A DNA stretch of 64,000 nt, taken from assembly GCA_001749745.1 (NCBI GenBank), contig JWTM01000418.1, positions 1-64,000 of the forward strand. The letters are read 5' to 3'. The translations under genes and the position numbers were made by a program. Of this stretch, positions 26,401 to 33,450 are shown one piece after another (within the stretch, counting starts at the first letter, position 1; each line of letters opens with the position of its first letter). The stretch comes from Candidatus Marispirochaeta associata (GTDB lineage: Bacteria > Spirochaetota > Spirochaetia > JC444 > Marispirochaetaceae). The notes beneath the pieces are model-generated. The model searched no databases, was not told the origin of the DNA, and saw nothing but the letters and a program-made list of their open reading frames with translations.

Positions 26401-26605
26401 GGATAATATCCTTGATAGTGCCGGGTACGAAATGTCCGAAATGGGGCAGGCCCGTCGCAAAGGGAGGACCGTCGTAAAAGGTGTAGTGTTCGCAGTCGCA
26501 GCGGTTGTCGATAGACTGCTGGAAGATCTTCTTCTCTTTCCAGAAGGATAGGATCGACTCCTCCATCTTCGGGAAACTGACTTTCGGGTCCACAGGGGTG
26601 TACAC
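23486..26605 (-). CDS. ileS: Isoleucine--tRNA ligase, eukaryote-like (IleS2) type
   Basis: A class I synthetase of 1039 residues. The HIGH motif appears as HFGH (55-58) in the context DGPPFATGLPHFGHFV, and KMSKS is at 593-597. The length, the GLPHFGH context and the long C-terminal domain after residue 850 place it with the eukaryote-like bacterial enzymes, which are often naturally resistant to mupirocin; this is known for the type and not shown here. CxxC zinc-like pairs occur near 440-450 and 503-505. A strong stem-loop lies 36-70 bases upstream of the start. Confidence 0.96.
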   Translation of the reverse strand: MYTPVDPKVSFPKMEESILSFWKEKKIFQQSIDNRCDCEHYTFYDGPPFATGLPHFGHFVPGTIKDIIPRYQTMKGKRVERRFGWDCHGLPVEYEMEKELGISGKKEIEDFGIAKFNESCRSIVLRYTKEWETVMTRAGRWVDFENDYKTMEADYMESIWWVVQQLWEKELLYEGHYILPYCPRCSTVLSNHELNLGGYKEVTDPAITVRFKLKEEANTYLLAWTTTPWTLPSNLALTLGPDIDYVKVADGDEFYILAAERLSAYYKSEEEYSVVWTKKGSELTGIAYEPLFPYFADIESNDAFKTYNADYVTTEDGTGIVHTAPGFGEDDYNVLRGTDVPTVCPVDGECKFTPEVSDYQGLFVKEADKGIIRQLKEEGKLVRRDNYLHSYPHCWRCSSPLIYRAISSWFVDIGKVKDKMLAANSQIYWMPDHLKAGRFGKWLEGARDWAISRNRYWGNPIPIWKCDECEHIHCIGSKAELEEKSGVKLDDLHKHYVDDVTFSCDCGGTMRRVPEVLDCWFESGAMPYAQNHYPFKNKEFFEANFPANFIAEGLDQTRGWFYTLTILAAALFDKPAFENVVVNGLVLASDGKKMSKSLRNYSDPMEVMNEFGADALRLFLMNSAVVRAEDLRYSDEGVRDVLKGVILPIWNAYSFFVTYANIDGITPEGAPEHPDNPLDHWILSETEKMVGQVTEQLDSYDLQKAIQPIVSFVDQLNNWYIRRSRRRFWKSENDGDKMQAYGTLYEVLMKLVHVAAPIMPFITDEIYRNLKREGMAESIHLRDYPLADQSKRDLELELKMELTQQAVSMGRAIRAMHSLKTRQPLKAIHLVTREETERKVLIEMEDIIREELNVKEVIFRENEEDLVEYSAKANFKVLGKSLGKMMKPAAAKIASLSMHEIQSLLEGATLSIEVEGEPIEITEESILVQRTEKSGLKVLNEGSLTVALDPEITEELEREGLVRDIVRGVQNLRKESGLEVTDRIRLSLFGDEKVQASVEDFRDYLSEETLAEELAWNETADGTTVECGETSCMIALERV

Positions 26606-26640
26606 GGCGTATCGCTCCTTGCTCCGTATCTAAATTGGAC

Positions 26641-26675
26641 GGCCGCGACGTTTCACACTATTGAAACCCGCGGCC
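26641..26675 (-). promoter_or_regulatory. Stem-loop in the ileS leader
   Basis: GGCCGCG (26641-26647) pairs with CGCGGCC (26669-26675) and GTTTCA (26650-26655) with TGAAAC (26662-26667), leaving a six-base loop and a small bulge. There is no T-run after it and no T-box consensus, so it is not an obvious terminator. It may be a protein-binding or mRNA-stability element for ileS. Confidence 0.5.
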
Positions 26676-26745
26676 GGTAGCGTTCGGAATCGAAGTATTC
26701 TAGAGAAAATAGAGCTTCGCTGTCAAGGGAAGCTCTCCCGCCGCA

Positions 26746-26778
26746 TTGACCCTTGTGAATATATCTTTATTGATATAT
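26746..26778 (+). promoter_or_regulatory. A+T-rich promoter/operator of the CoA-disulfide reductase gene
   Basis: TTGACC (26746-26751) could be a -35 element, followed by a very A+T-rich stretch holding the inverted repeat ATATATC (26759-26765) and GATATAT (26772-26778). The repeat overlaps where a -10 box would lie, which suits a repressor. The composition contrasts sharply with the surrounding G+C-rich DNA. Confidence 0.45.
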
Positions 26779-26814
26779 ATTTATTTATAAATTTCAAATC
26801 AACGGGAGAAAAAG

Positions 26815-29274
26815 ATGAAATACCTGATTATCGGCGGCGTGGCCGGGGGCGCGACCACCGCAGCCCGCCTGCGCCGTATCGACGAAGAGGCGGAGATTAT
26901 TCTCTTCGAACGGGGCAGCTATATCTCATACGCCAATTGCGGACTGCCCTACTACATCGGCGGTACTATTGCCGAGCGGGAGGACCTCTTTGTTCAGACA
27001 CCGGAGAGTTTCTACGCCCGCTTCACGGTCGACGTACGCATAAAAAACGAGGTAATCCGGATCGACCGTAAGAAGAAAGAGGTGGAGGTCAAGAAGCTGG
27101 AGACCGGCGAGACCTACCGGGAGAGCTACGACAAGCTGGTACTCTCTCCGGGAGCCGAACCGGTCAAACCGCCGATCCCCGGCATCGATTCCGAGGGCAT
27201 CTTCACACTGCGAAGCGTGCCCGATACCGATCAGATCCACTCCTTCATCGAGTCGACCCGTCCCGCGCGGGCGATCATCGTCGGCGCCGGCTTTATCGGC
27301 CTGGAGATGGCCGAGAATCTTCATAAACGAGGCATCTTCGTCACCATCGTGGAGATGGCCAACCAGGTAATGAACATCCTCGATTACGAGATGGCCGCCG
27401 AGGTGCATCAGCATTTAATGCAGAAAAACGTCGAGTTCTACTTAGAGGATGCGGTCACCTCCTTTAAACGCAAGAAGGACGGAAAGCTCGCGGTCTCCCT
27501 CCATTCGGGAAGAACCCTCGACACCGATATGGTGATCCTCTCCATCGGCGTCCGCCCTGATATCAAGCTCGCCAAGGATGCAGGCCTGGAGATCGGCGAA
27601 TTCGGGGGAATCAAGGTCGATAATCGCATGCTTACCTCGGACGAAGAGATCTATGCCCTGGGGGATGCGATCGAATTCCCCCACTTCGTCTCCGGCAAGC
27701 CGATGAAGATCCCCATGGCGGGTCCGGCGAACAAGCAGGGACGCATAGTGGCGGATAATATCGTCACTGGAAACACCAGGACCTTCAAGGGAACCGTCGG
27801 GACCGGCATCGCCAAGGTCTTCGACATCACCGTCGCTTCAACCGGACTATCCGAGAAGCTGCTCAAGCAGGCTCAGATCCCCTACCGGGCGGTGGTAACC
27901 CACTCCGGATCCCACGCCGGCTACTATCCCGGGGCAATTCCGATGACCATCAAGATTCTCTTCGATCCGGAATCCGGCAAGCTCTTCGGCGGCCAGGCGG
28001 TCGGGTACGACGGCGTCGACAAGCGGATCGACATAATCGCCGCCGTCATCGGCATGAAGGGAAGCGTCTACGATTTGGCCGAGGTAGAGCACGCCTATGC
28101 CCCGCCCTTCTCGTCCGCCAAGGATCCGGTCAATATCGCCGGTATGGTGGCGGGAAACGTGATCAACGGCACTAGCGAGCAAATCAGCTGGTCCGATGCT
28201 TTCAATGCAGAGAAGAAGCACCTGTACCTCTTGGATGTGCGCACCCCGGACGAGTATGCCCTGGGCACTATCGAGAATGCCGTCAATATCCCGCTGGATG
28301 ATCTTCGGCGCCGCATGGGCGAACTCCCGAAGGATAAAAAGATCATCCTCTTCTGCGGGGTGGGACTTAGAGCCTATGTAGGGGAGCGGATTCTGAGGCA
28401 GCACGGCTTCGAGAACCTGGCGAACCTTTCGGGAGGCTACAAGACCTACTCCATCTCCGCCCGAAAACAGAGTAACGAGGATATCTTCTCATCCGACTTC
28501 GTCGGCAAGGATGATCATATCTACCAGGTCGATCCCAAACAGCGCACCGACATCGAGATCAAACGCATTGACGCCTCCGGGATGCAGTGTCCCGGGCCGA
28601 TCATGAAACTGAAAGCCGAGGTGGAGTCCCTCAAGCCCGGCGACAGGCTGATCCAGACCGCCACCGATCCCGGCTTCGCCAGGGACGTGGAGTCCTGGTG
28701 CAAGTTGACCGGCCACAGCCTGCTGGCGGTCAACAGCGAGAAGGGGATAATTACCGCCGAGATCGAGAAAGGGAATCCCCGCACCGCCGCTCCCATGCGG
28801 CAAGGCACCGGCACCACCCAAGTAGTCTTCTCCGACGATCTCGACCGAGCCCTGGCCGCCTTCGTTATTGCCAACGGCGCGGCCGCTTCGGGGCAAGAGG
28901 TAACCCTCTTCTTTACCTTCTGGGGCCTAAATGTGATCAAGGATCCTAAAAAACGGGGCGTCAAAAAGGACCTCATGGGCCGCATGTTCTCGATGATGAT
29001 GCCGAAATCGAGTAAGAAACTGGCCTTGAGCAAGATGCACATGGGCGGTATCGGGAGCCTTATGATGCGGGCCAGAATGAAGGCCAAGGGCGTTGACTCC
29101 CTGGAGCGGATGATCGAAGAGGCCCGGAACGCCGGGGTACGCCTGGTCGCCTGCCAGATGTCGATGGATATCATGGGAGTCGCCCGGGAGGAACTGATCG
29201 ACGGAGTCGAGGTCGGCGGCGTGGCGACGATGCTCGAGAGCGCTCAGGATTCAAGCGCCAGCCTCTTTATCTAA
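26815..29274 (+). CDS. CoA-disulfide reductase fused to rhodanese, TusA and DsrE-like domains
   Basis: Four modules in 819 residues. Residues 1-450 are a flavin disulfide reductase of the CoA-disulfide/NADH oxidase family: GGVAGGATTAARLR, the redox Cys42 in YANCGLPYYIGG, the NAD(P) motif VGAGFIGLEMAENL (156-169) and ALGDA near 281. Residues 455-545 are a rhodanese with Cys514 in LFCGVGLRA. Residues 583-650 are a TusA domain with Cys592 in MQCPGP. Residues 665-819 are a DsrE-like domain with a Cys in LVACQMSMD near 786. The chain of four thiol sites suggests internal transfer of persulfide sulfur, coupled to NAD(P)H reduction. Such multidomain enzymes are known in anaerobes; the substrate here is unproven. 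GGGAGAA lies before the ATG. Confidence 0.9.
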   Translation: MKYLIIGGVAGGATTAARLRRIDEEAEIILFERGSYISYANCGLPYYIGGTIAEREDLFVQTPESFYARFTVDVRIKNEVIRIDRKKKEVEVKKLETGETYRESYDKLVLSPGAEPVKPPIPGIDSEGIFTLRSVPDTDQIHSFIESTRPARAIIVGAGFIGLEMAENLHKRGIFVTIVEMANQVMNILDYEMAAEVHQHLMQKNVEFYLEDAVTSFKRKKDGKLAVSLHSGRTLDTDMVILSIGVRPDIKLAKDAGLEIGEFGGIKVDNRMLTSDEEIYALGDAIEFPHFVSGKPMKIPMAGPANKQGRIVADNIVTGNTRTFKGTVGTGIAKVFDITVASTGLSEKLLKQAQIPYRAVVTHSGSHAGYYPGAIPMTIKILFDPESGKLFGGQAVGYDGVDKRIDIIAAVIGMKGSVYDLAEVEHAYAPPFSSAKDPVNIAGMVAGNVINGTSEQISWSDAFNAEKKHLYLLDVRTPDEYALGTIENAVNIPLDDLRRRMGELPKDKKIILFCGVGLRAYVGERILRQHGFENLANLSGGYKTYSISARKQSNEDIFSSDFVGKDDHIYQVDPKQRTDIEIKRIDASGMQCPGPIMKLKAEVESLKPGDRLIQTATDPGFARDVESWCKLTGHSLLAVNSEKGIITAEIEKGNPRTAAPMRQGTGTTQVVFSDDLDRALAAFVIANGAAASGQEVTLFFTFWGLNVIKDPKKRGVKKDLMGRMFSMMMPKSSKKLALSKMHMGGIGSLMMRARMKAKGVDSLERMIEEARNAGVRLVACQMSMDIMGVAREELIDGVEVGGVATMLESAQDSSASLFI

Positions 29275-29284
29275 TCTATCTACC

Positions 29285-29314
29285 ACCGGCGGATCTGCCC
29301 ATCCGCCGGTTTTT
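29285..29314 (+). terminator. Rho-independent terminator after the CoA-disulfide reductase gene
   Basis: ACCGGCGGAT (29285-29294) pairs perfectly with ATCCGCCGGT (29301-29310) around a six-base loop, followed by a T-run. Confidence 0.85.
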
Positions 29315-29348
29315 GTATCCCCCGGAAATCCATAGTATACTCTCCCCA

Positions 29349-30605
29349 ATGGGTAGTTCTTTCGATTACGGCGACTATTATCATCTCATTCCCGCTTCAG
29401 GACCGCTCTACACCGCACCGGAACGGCTGCTCAACCGCTCCGATGCGGCCCTGCAATCGGGAGCCAATCTCTTCAGCTTTACCGCCCCCGTGGGCTACGG
29501 CAAGAGCAGTTTCGCCGCCGCTGTAGCTCGCCGTACCGGGCCCCGTACTCTCTGGCTCACGCTCTCCGAGGAGCTTACGGACGCTGAGCGTCTGGAGAGA
29601 GATCTCTACTGGTCCCTGCATTCAGGCGGATGGCCGGTAGAAGATGTCGAGAACGATCCCGGTCTGATCTTGAGTAAGGCTCCTCCGTCGGCAGTCTGCA
29701 TCGATAATCTGCACCTCCTGGGACCGTCCGGATCAGAGTATCTGGCCCGATTCTTAAGCTACCTGCCTAAGACCTCCCTTCGTATCGTCTGTGCCGACGA
29801 GGATCATCCCCTACCCTTATCCCGATTCCGCCTAGAGGAAAGCCTGTTTGAGCTCCGTAGCGACGATTTCTCCGCCCGGCTGGGGGAGGTGCTCCGCCTC
29901 TTCGAAAAATCTGAGTGCGGAATCTCCGAGGAGGATGCGGGGATGCTTATACGAAAAACCGGCGGCTGGTGGGCCTGCATCCGACTCTTCGTCCTCGCCT
30001 GGCGCGAGCTGGACCGGATCGAACAGCAGCGGCTTCTGTCAGGGTTCAAGGCAAAGCATACCTATGTAAGTAAGTTTATCAGCGAAGAGATTGACCGGCG
30101 ACTAAGCCCCGCGGAACGGGAGTTTATGCGTCAGGTATCGGTCTGTCCCGCTATACACCCCTCCCTCGGTCGGGAACTCTCCGAGAGAACGCCCGAAGAG
30201 ACAGACGAGCTTATTAGTTCCCTGCGTAAACGCTTGCTTCTGATCCCCCACGGCAATACCTGGCTACGTTTACCCAGGATGCTCCGCGAATATTACCTGG
30301 GTACCATGGGCCGGGAGGCAAAGCAGACTCAACATGCCCTGGCCGCCGCTTGGTTCGAGAGCGTCCGACTTCCCGACCGGGCGCGCTACCATCGCAGCCG
30401 CTCCGGTATCTCCCCCCTGCAAAAGCGGGAAACAGAGATCCTTAGCTTAGCCGCCCGAGGCCTGAGCAATCAGGAGATCGGTGAGAAGCTCTTTATCAGT
30501 ACCGGTACGGTGAAATGGCACATGAATCGGATTCTCGAAAAGATCGACTGCCCCAACCGGACCGCGGCCGCGGAATGGGCCCGACGGCGGGGATATCTGA
30601 CTTAA
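29349..30605 (+). CDS. Short MalT-like (LuxR-type) ATPase regulator
   Basis: A 418-residue transcription factor. Near the N-terminus is a Walker A (APVGYGKSSF), with a hydrophobic-Asp strand CIDNLHLL further on, and a winged-helix linker, as in MalT/LAL regulators. The C-terminal 60 residues are a LuxR helix-turn-helix (LQKRETEILSLAARGLSNQEIG..LFISTGTVKWHMNRILEK). MalT proteins are about 900 residues because of a long TPR sensor domain; here ATPase and DNA-binding domain are nearly joined, so the sensor is missing or replaced by a very short segment. The frame extends upstream to 29313, but that codon lies next to the preceding terminator, so ATG at 29349 is preferred; no strong ribosome site is visible. 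Confidence 0.8.
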   Translation: MGSSFDYGDYYHLIPASGPLYTAPERLLNRSDAALQSGANLFSFTAPVGYGKSSFAAAVARRTGPRTLWLTLSEELTDAERLERDLYWSLHSGGWPVEDVENDPGLILSKAPPSAVCIDNLHLLGPSGSEYLARFLSYLPKTSLRIVCADEDHPLPLSRFRLEESLFELRSDDFSARLGEVLRLFEKSECGISEEDAGMLIRKTGGWWACIRLFVLAWRELDRIEQQRLLSGFKAKHTYVSKFISEEIDRRLSPAEREFMRQVSVCPAIHPSLGRELSERTPEETDELISSLRKRLLLIPHGNTWLRLPRMLREYYLGTMGREAKQTQHALAAAWFESVRLPDRARYHRSRSGISPLQKRETEILSLAARGLSNQEIGEKLFISTGTVKWHMNRILEKIDCPNRTAAAEWARRRGYLT

Positions 30606-30619
30606 AATTAGTTTCCCCC

Positions 30620-30644
30620 CTAAAACCTACCTTAAAACCTACCC
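30620..30644 (+). repeat. Tandem 12-bp repeat upstream of a two-gene operon
   Basis: TAAAACCTACC occurs twice in tandem (30620-30631 and 30632-30644), 57 bases before the next start codon. Direct repeats of this spacing, close to one helical turn, are often sites for activators; the adjacent LuxR-type regulator is an obvious candidate. Confidence 0.4.
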
Positions 30645-30700
30645 ATCGATAGGCTGGTCGACATCGGAAAAGGCTCTATTCTATAGCCTGGAGAGTAACC

Positions 30701-30937
30701 ATGCCGGGACACGAAAAACGCGATTATCGCATAACCCTGGAGGGACAGATTTTCAAGCCGGGCGATGAGCGGCTCGACGGATGGAGCTTCGAAGTGAAGC
30801 AGTCCGCCACGATCCTCATCGGCAAGGCAATCGACTCCCCGGCCCTCTACGGCGCGATCGCCGCGCTTCGGGACCACGGTCTCGTGCCTCTCAATCTCTA
30901 TCGAATAGGATCCTTCGACGGGAAGGATCGGGAGTAG
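30701..30937 (+). CDS. Small protein of unknown function
   Basis: A 78-residue polar protein with a good ribosome site (GGAGAG, five bases from ATG). No signal peptide or membrane segment. It contains DYRITLEGQIFKPGD and a central FEVKQSATILIGKAIDS, suggesting a small beta-rich fold. Its stop is two bases from the start of the next lipoprotein gene, so the two are co-expressed. I do not recognise a family. Confidence 0.7.
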   Translation: MPGHEKRDYRITLEGQIFKPGDERLDGWSFEVKQSATILIGKAIDSPALYGAIAALRDHGLVPLNLYRIGSFDGKDRE

Positions 30938-30939
30938 GA

Positions 30940-33387
30940 ATGAAGAATTTGAAGAAGAGTCTACTGCTGCTTACGGGGCTCCTGCTTATGATCGCAGGAT
31001 GCGCCACCTTTGAGGGATCAATTCCGATTCAGGGACCGCCTGAAGAGGGGTTCTACATCTCTCCGGCCAACGGCGACGGCATCCAGGACCGTCTTGAAAT
31101 TCCTATGGAGTACCCGAATCTACCGGGATTGAATATCAGTTCCCTTGAGTTCTCTATCGAACGCGACGACGGAAGCAGCGTCTACTCCTTGAGCGAAGCC
31201 GCGACTCGTCCGGTCTGGTATAAACGTCTGTTTGGGGCAAAGGCAAGTTTAGCCCTACCAGAGGCCCTCGGCTGGGATGGCCGCGACCAGGAGGGAGACC
31301 TCGTACCCGACGGGATCTACTACGCCCGGGTATCCGTTGCCGATAGGAACGGAAATTCGGGAGAAACACCTCCCTACCGAATCATTGTGGATAACACCGC
31401 GCCGAGCGCCGTAATCGAATATCCTTTCAGCGTCGTATCGCCCAACGGCGACGGCAATCAGGATATTCTCGACCTCTATTTCGTACGGGCCACTAGCGAG
31501 AGAACCTGGACCGGCGAGCTGGTGTCCTCCGCCGGAGAGGTGGTGGAAAGCTTCAACTGGGCAGACCGGCCGACTACAGTTCACTGGAGCGGGATTTCCC
31601 GGGACGGAGTTCCACTGAATGACGGTGAATATCGGTTCATCCTTTCCGCGACCGACCTGGCGGGAAACAGCTTCCGCATCGAGACTCTTCCCCTGCAAGT
31701 GGACAGCGCAATCCCGCCGATCTCTGCCCGTTTATCGGCGACGATTATCTCCCCCAACGGTGACGGCATAGCCGACAGCCTGGAACTTACCCTGAATGCC
31801 AGCTCACCGGAGAGGATTCTCTCCTCGAGGGTAACCGTTATTAACCAGCAGGGTACTATTCTGAGAAGCCTGCCTGGCTCAGGTAACTACCCGAGACGCT
31901 TTATTGTGGACGGCCTGGATGAACGGGGCCGGGCGATCCCGGACGGTGTCTATTATCTGAGATTCGAGGCGGAATACCGAAACGGGGCCAAACCGAGCAT
32001 CGTTACCCCGGCCATCACGATCGATACGGCCGCACCCTATGCGGTAATCGGGGCCGAATATCTGCTCTTCAGTCCCGACGGAGACGGTCGACGAGACACC
32101 CTGAGTCTCTATCAGAACTCCGAGGCCGCCGTGGAGTGGACGGGAGTCCTCGCCTCTCGGGACGGTGTACGCGTTGCAAGTTATCGGTGGAGCGATCGGG
32201 CTCAGAGTCTAGTCTGGAACGGCAGGAGCGACAGCGGTGCAATAGTACCGGACGGCATCTATCGCTACACCCTTACCGGAATTGATGAGGGCGGAAATAG
32301 AACGGTCAAGACCATCGACGACATCCGGGTCGATTCGAGGCCTACCCCGATACGGATATCGCCCGTAAACCCTCGATTCAGTCCCAACGGCGACGGCGTG
32401 GCCGACAATGCTCGATTCCTACCGGCCCTGGAGATCCGGGATGGTGTGGTCTCCTGGCAGTTCGAGGTTCTGAATGAAGAGTCTGCATCTGTATTCCTTC
32501 AGCAAAGCCTGAACAACGAACCTGTGCCTGAGGAGTTTCTCTGGTCCCCTTCCGAGGCTCCCGAAGGGAGCTACCGCGGCCGTCTGACGGTCGAGTATGA
32601 GAAGGGGAACCGTAGTGAATTCATGAGCGAAGAGAGCGTGACGGTTGATCTGAGCGGACCGGATATTAGAATCGCCCTGACGCCTCTCCCCTTCGGGCCC
32701 GACGGCGACGGCGTCAACGACAGACTCAAGATCTCGATCCAGGTCAAGGATCAAGCCGACGTGGCCTCCGTCAACGGTCGAATCCTCGACCCCGCGGGAA
32801 ACATCTTCGCAGAAATCCCTGCGGCGGGATTCAGCGCGGCAGGCTGGGAATGGAACGGCCGATCACCGAGGGGAGAACTTGTTCAGGCAGCCTCGGACTA
32901 TCAAATTGCAGTTAGCGCCCGGGATAGTCTGGGAAACCAGAGCAGGGCCGTTCAAACCCTACCGGTGGACGTCCTGGTAATACGCGACGGGGATCGCTTG
33001 AGAATCAGCATCTCCAGCATCTACTTCAAACCCAATACTGCCGACTATCTGAACGTAGATCCCGAGCTGGCGGAGAAAAACCTGGCGACCCTCGATCGTC
33101 TGGCGGAGATACTGAAACGCTATGGGGAATACCGGATTCGCCTGGAGGGACATGGAGTACGCATTTACTGGGATCAGCCGAGCCGTTGGCCGGCGGAGGA
33201 GAGGGATGTACTCGCCCCCCTCTCCCGCAACCGAGCCGACGCCATTAAAGCGGCCTTATCGGCCAGGGGAATCCGCGCCGACCGAATGACCATTCAAGGC
33301 TTCGGCGGTTCTCAACCGGTGGTTCCCCACGGAGATCTCGAAAACCGCTGGAAGAATCGTAGAGTAGAATTCATTTTGATTAAATAA
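30940..33387 (+). CDS. Large lipoprotein with FlgD-type Ig repeats and an OmpA-like C-terminus
   Basis: ATG at 30940 after GGAGTAGG gives 815 residues. A lipoprotein signal ends at MIAGC (Cys21). The body is a series of Ig-like repeats, each opened by a S/G-P-x-D/N-GDG-x-x-D motif. Six such motifs start at 31060, 31438, 31750, 32071, 32380 and 32695, about 105 residues apart after the first. GDG motifs of this kind resemble calcium-binding turns. FlgD-like segments such as WNGRSDSGAIVPDGIYRYTL lie in each repeat. The last 130 residues are an OmpA/MotB peptidoglycan-binding domain (IYFKPNTADY...NRADAIKAALSARGI...GFGGSQPV). The protein likely links the outer membrane or its surface to peptidoglycan. 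Confidence 0.9.
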   Translation: MKNLKKSLLLLTGLLLMIAGCATFEGSIPIQGPPEEGFYISPANGDGIQDRLEIPMEYPNLPGLNISSLEFSIERDDGSSVYSLSEAATRPVWYKRLFGAKASLALPEALGWDGRDQEGDLVPDGIYYARVSVADRNGNSGETPPYRIIVDNTAPSAVIEYPFSVVSPNGDGNQDILDLYFVRATSERTWTGELVSSAGEVVESFNWADRPTTVHWSGISRDGVPLNDGEYRFILSATDLAGNSFRIETLPLQVDSAIPPISARLSATIISPNGDGIADSLELTLNASSPERILSSRVTVINQQGTILRSLPGSGNYPRRFIVDGLDERGRAIPDGVYYLRFEAEYRNGAKPSIVTPAITIDTAAPYAVIGAEYLLFSPDGDGRRDTLSLYQNSEAAVEWTGVLASRDGVRVASYRWSDRAQSLVWNGRSDSGAIVPDGIYRYTLTGIDEGGNRTVKTIDDIRVDSRPTPIRISPVNPRFSPNGDGVADNARFLPALEIRDGVVSWQFEVLNEESASVFLQQSLNNEPVPEEFLWSPSEAPEGSYRGRLTVEYEKGNRSEFMSEESVTVDLSGPDIRIALTPLPFGPDGDGVNDRLKISIQVKDQADVASVNGRILDPAGNIFAEIPAAGFSAAGWEWNGRSPRGELVQAASDYQIAVSARDSLGNQSRAVQTLPVDVLVIRDGDRLRISISSIYFKPNTADYLNVDPELAEKNLATLDRLAEILKRYGEYRIRLEGHGVRIYWDQPSRWPAEERDVLAPLSRNRADAIKAALSARGIRADRMTIQGFGGSQPVVPHGDLENRWKNRRVEFILIK

Positions 33388-33398
33388 TTCTGAAATCC

Positions 33399-33424
33399 AA
33401 GGCGCCCTTACGTCAGGGCGCCTT
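33399..33424. terminator. Hairpin between convergent genes
   Basis: AAGGCGCCCT (33399-33408) and AGGGCGCCTT (33415-33424) form a perfect ten-base stem with a six-base loop between the lipoprotein stop and the valS stop. There is no good T-run on either strand, so termination may be weak or the hairpin may serve mRNA protection. Confidence 0.6.
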
Positions 33425-33450
33425 GTCGGTGCTTAACGAGCCGAGCAGCC

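Noticed and set aside
24566..26551. Long open frame on the strand opposite ileS
   Set aside because: It mirrors the conserved ileS codons; its low-complexity translation lacks domains and a ribosome site. Long antisense frames are expected in G+C-rich genes.
26606..26814. T-box riboswitch upstream of ileS
   Set aside because: A strong hairpin is present, but there is no T-box consensus sequence and no terminator/antiterminator pair.
29313..29348. Upstream start of the LuxR-type regulator at 29313
   Set aside because: The codon overlaps the T-run of the preceding terminator, so it cannot be efficiently initiated; ATG at 29349 is preferred.
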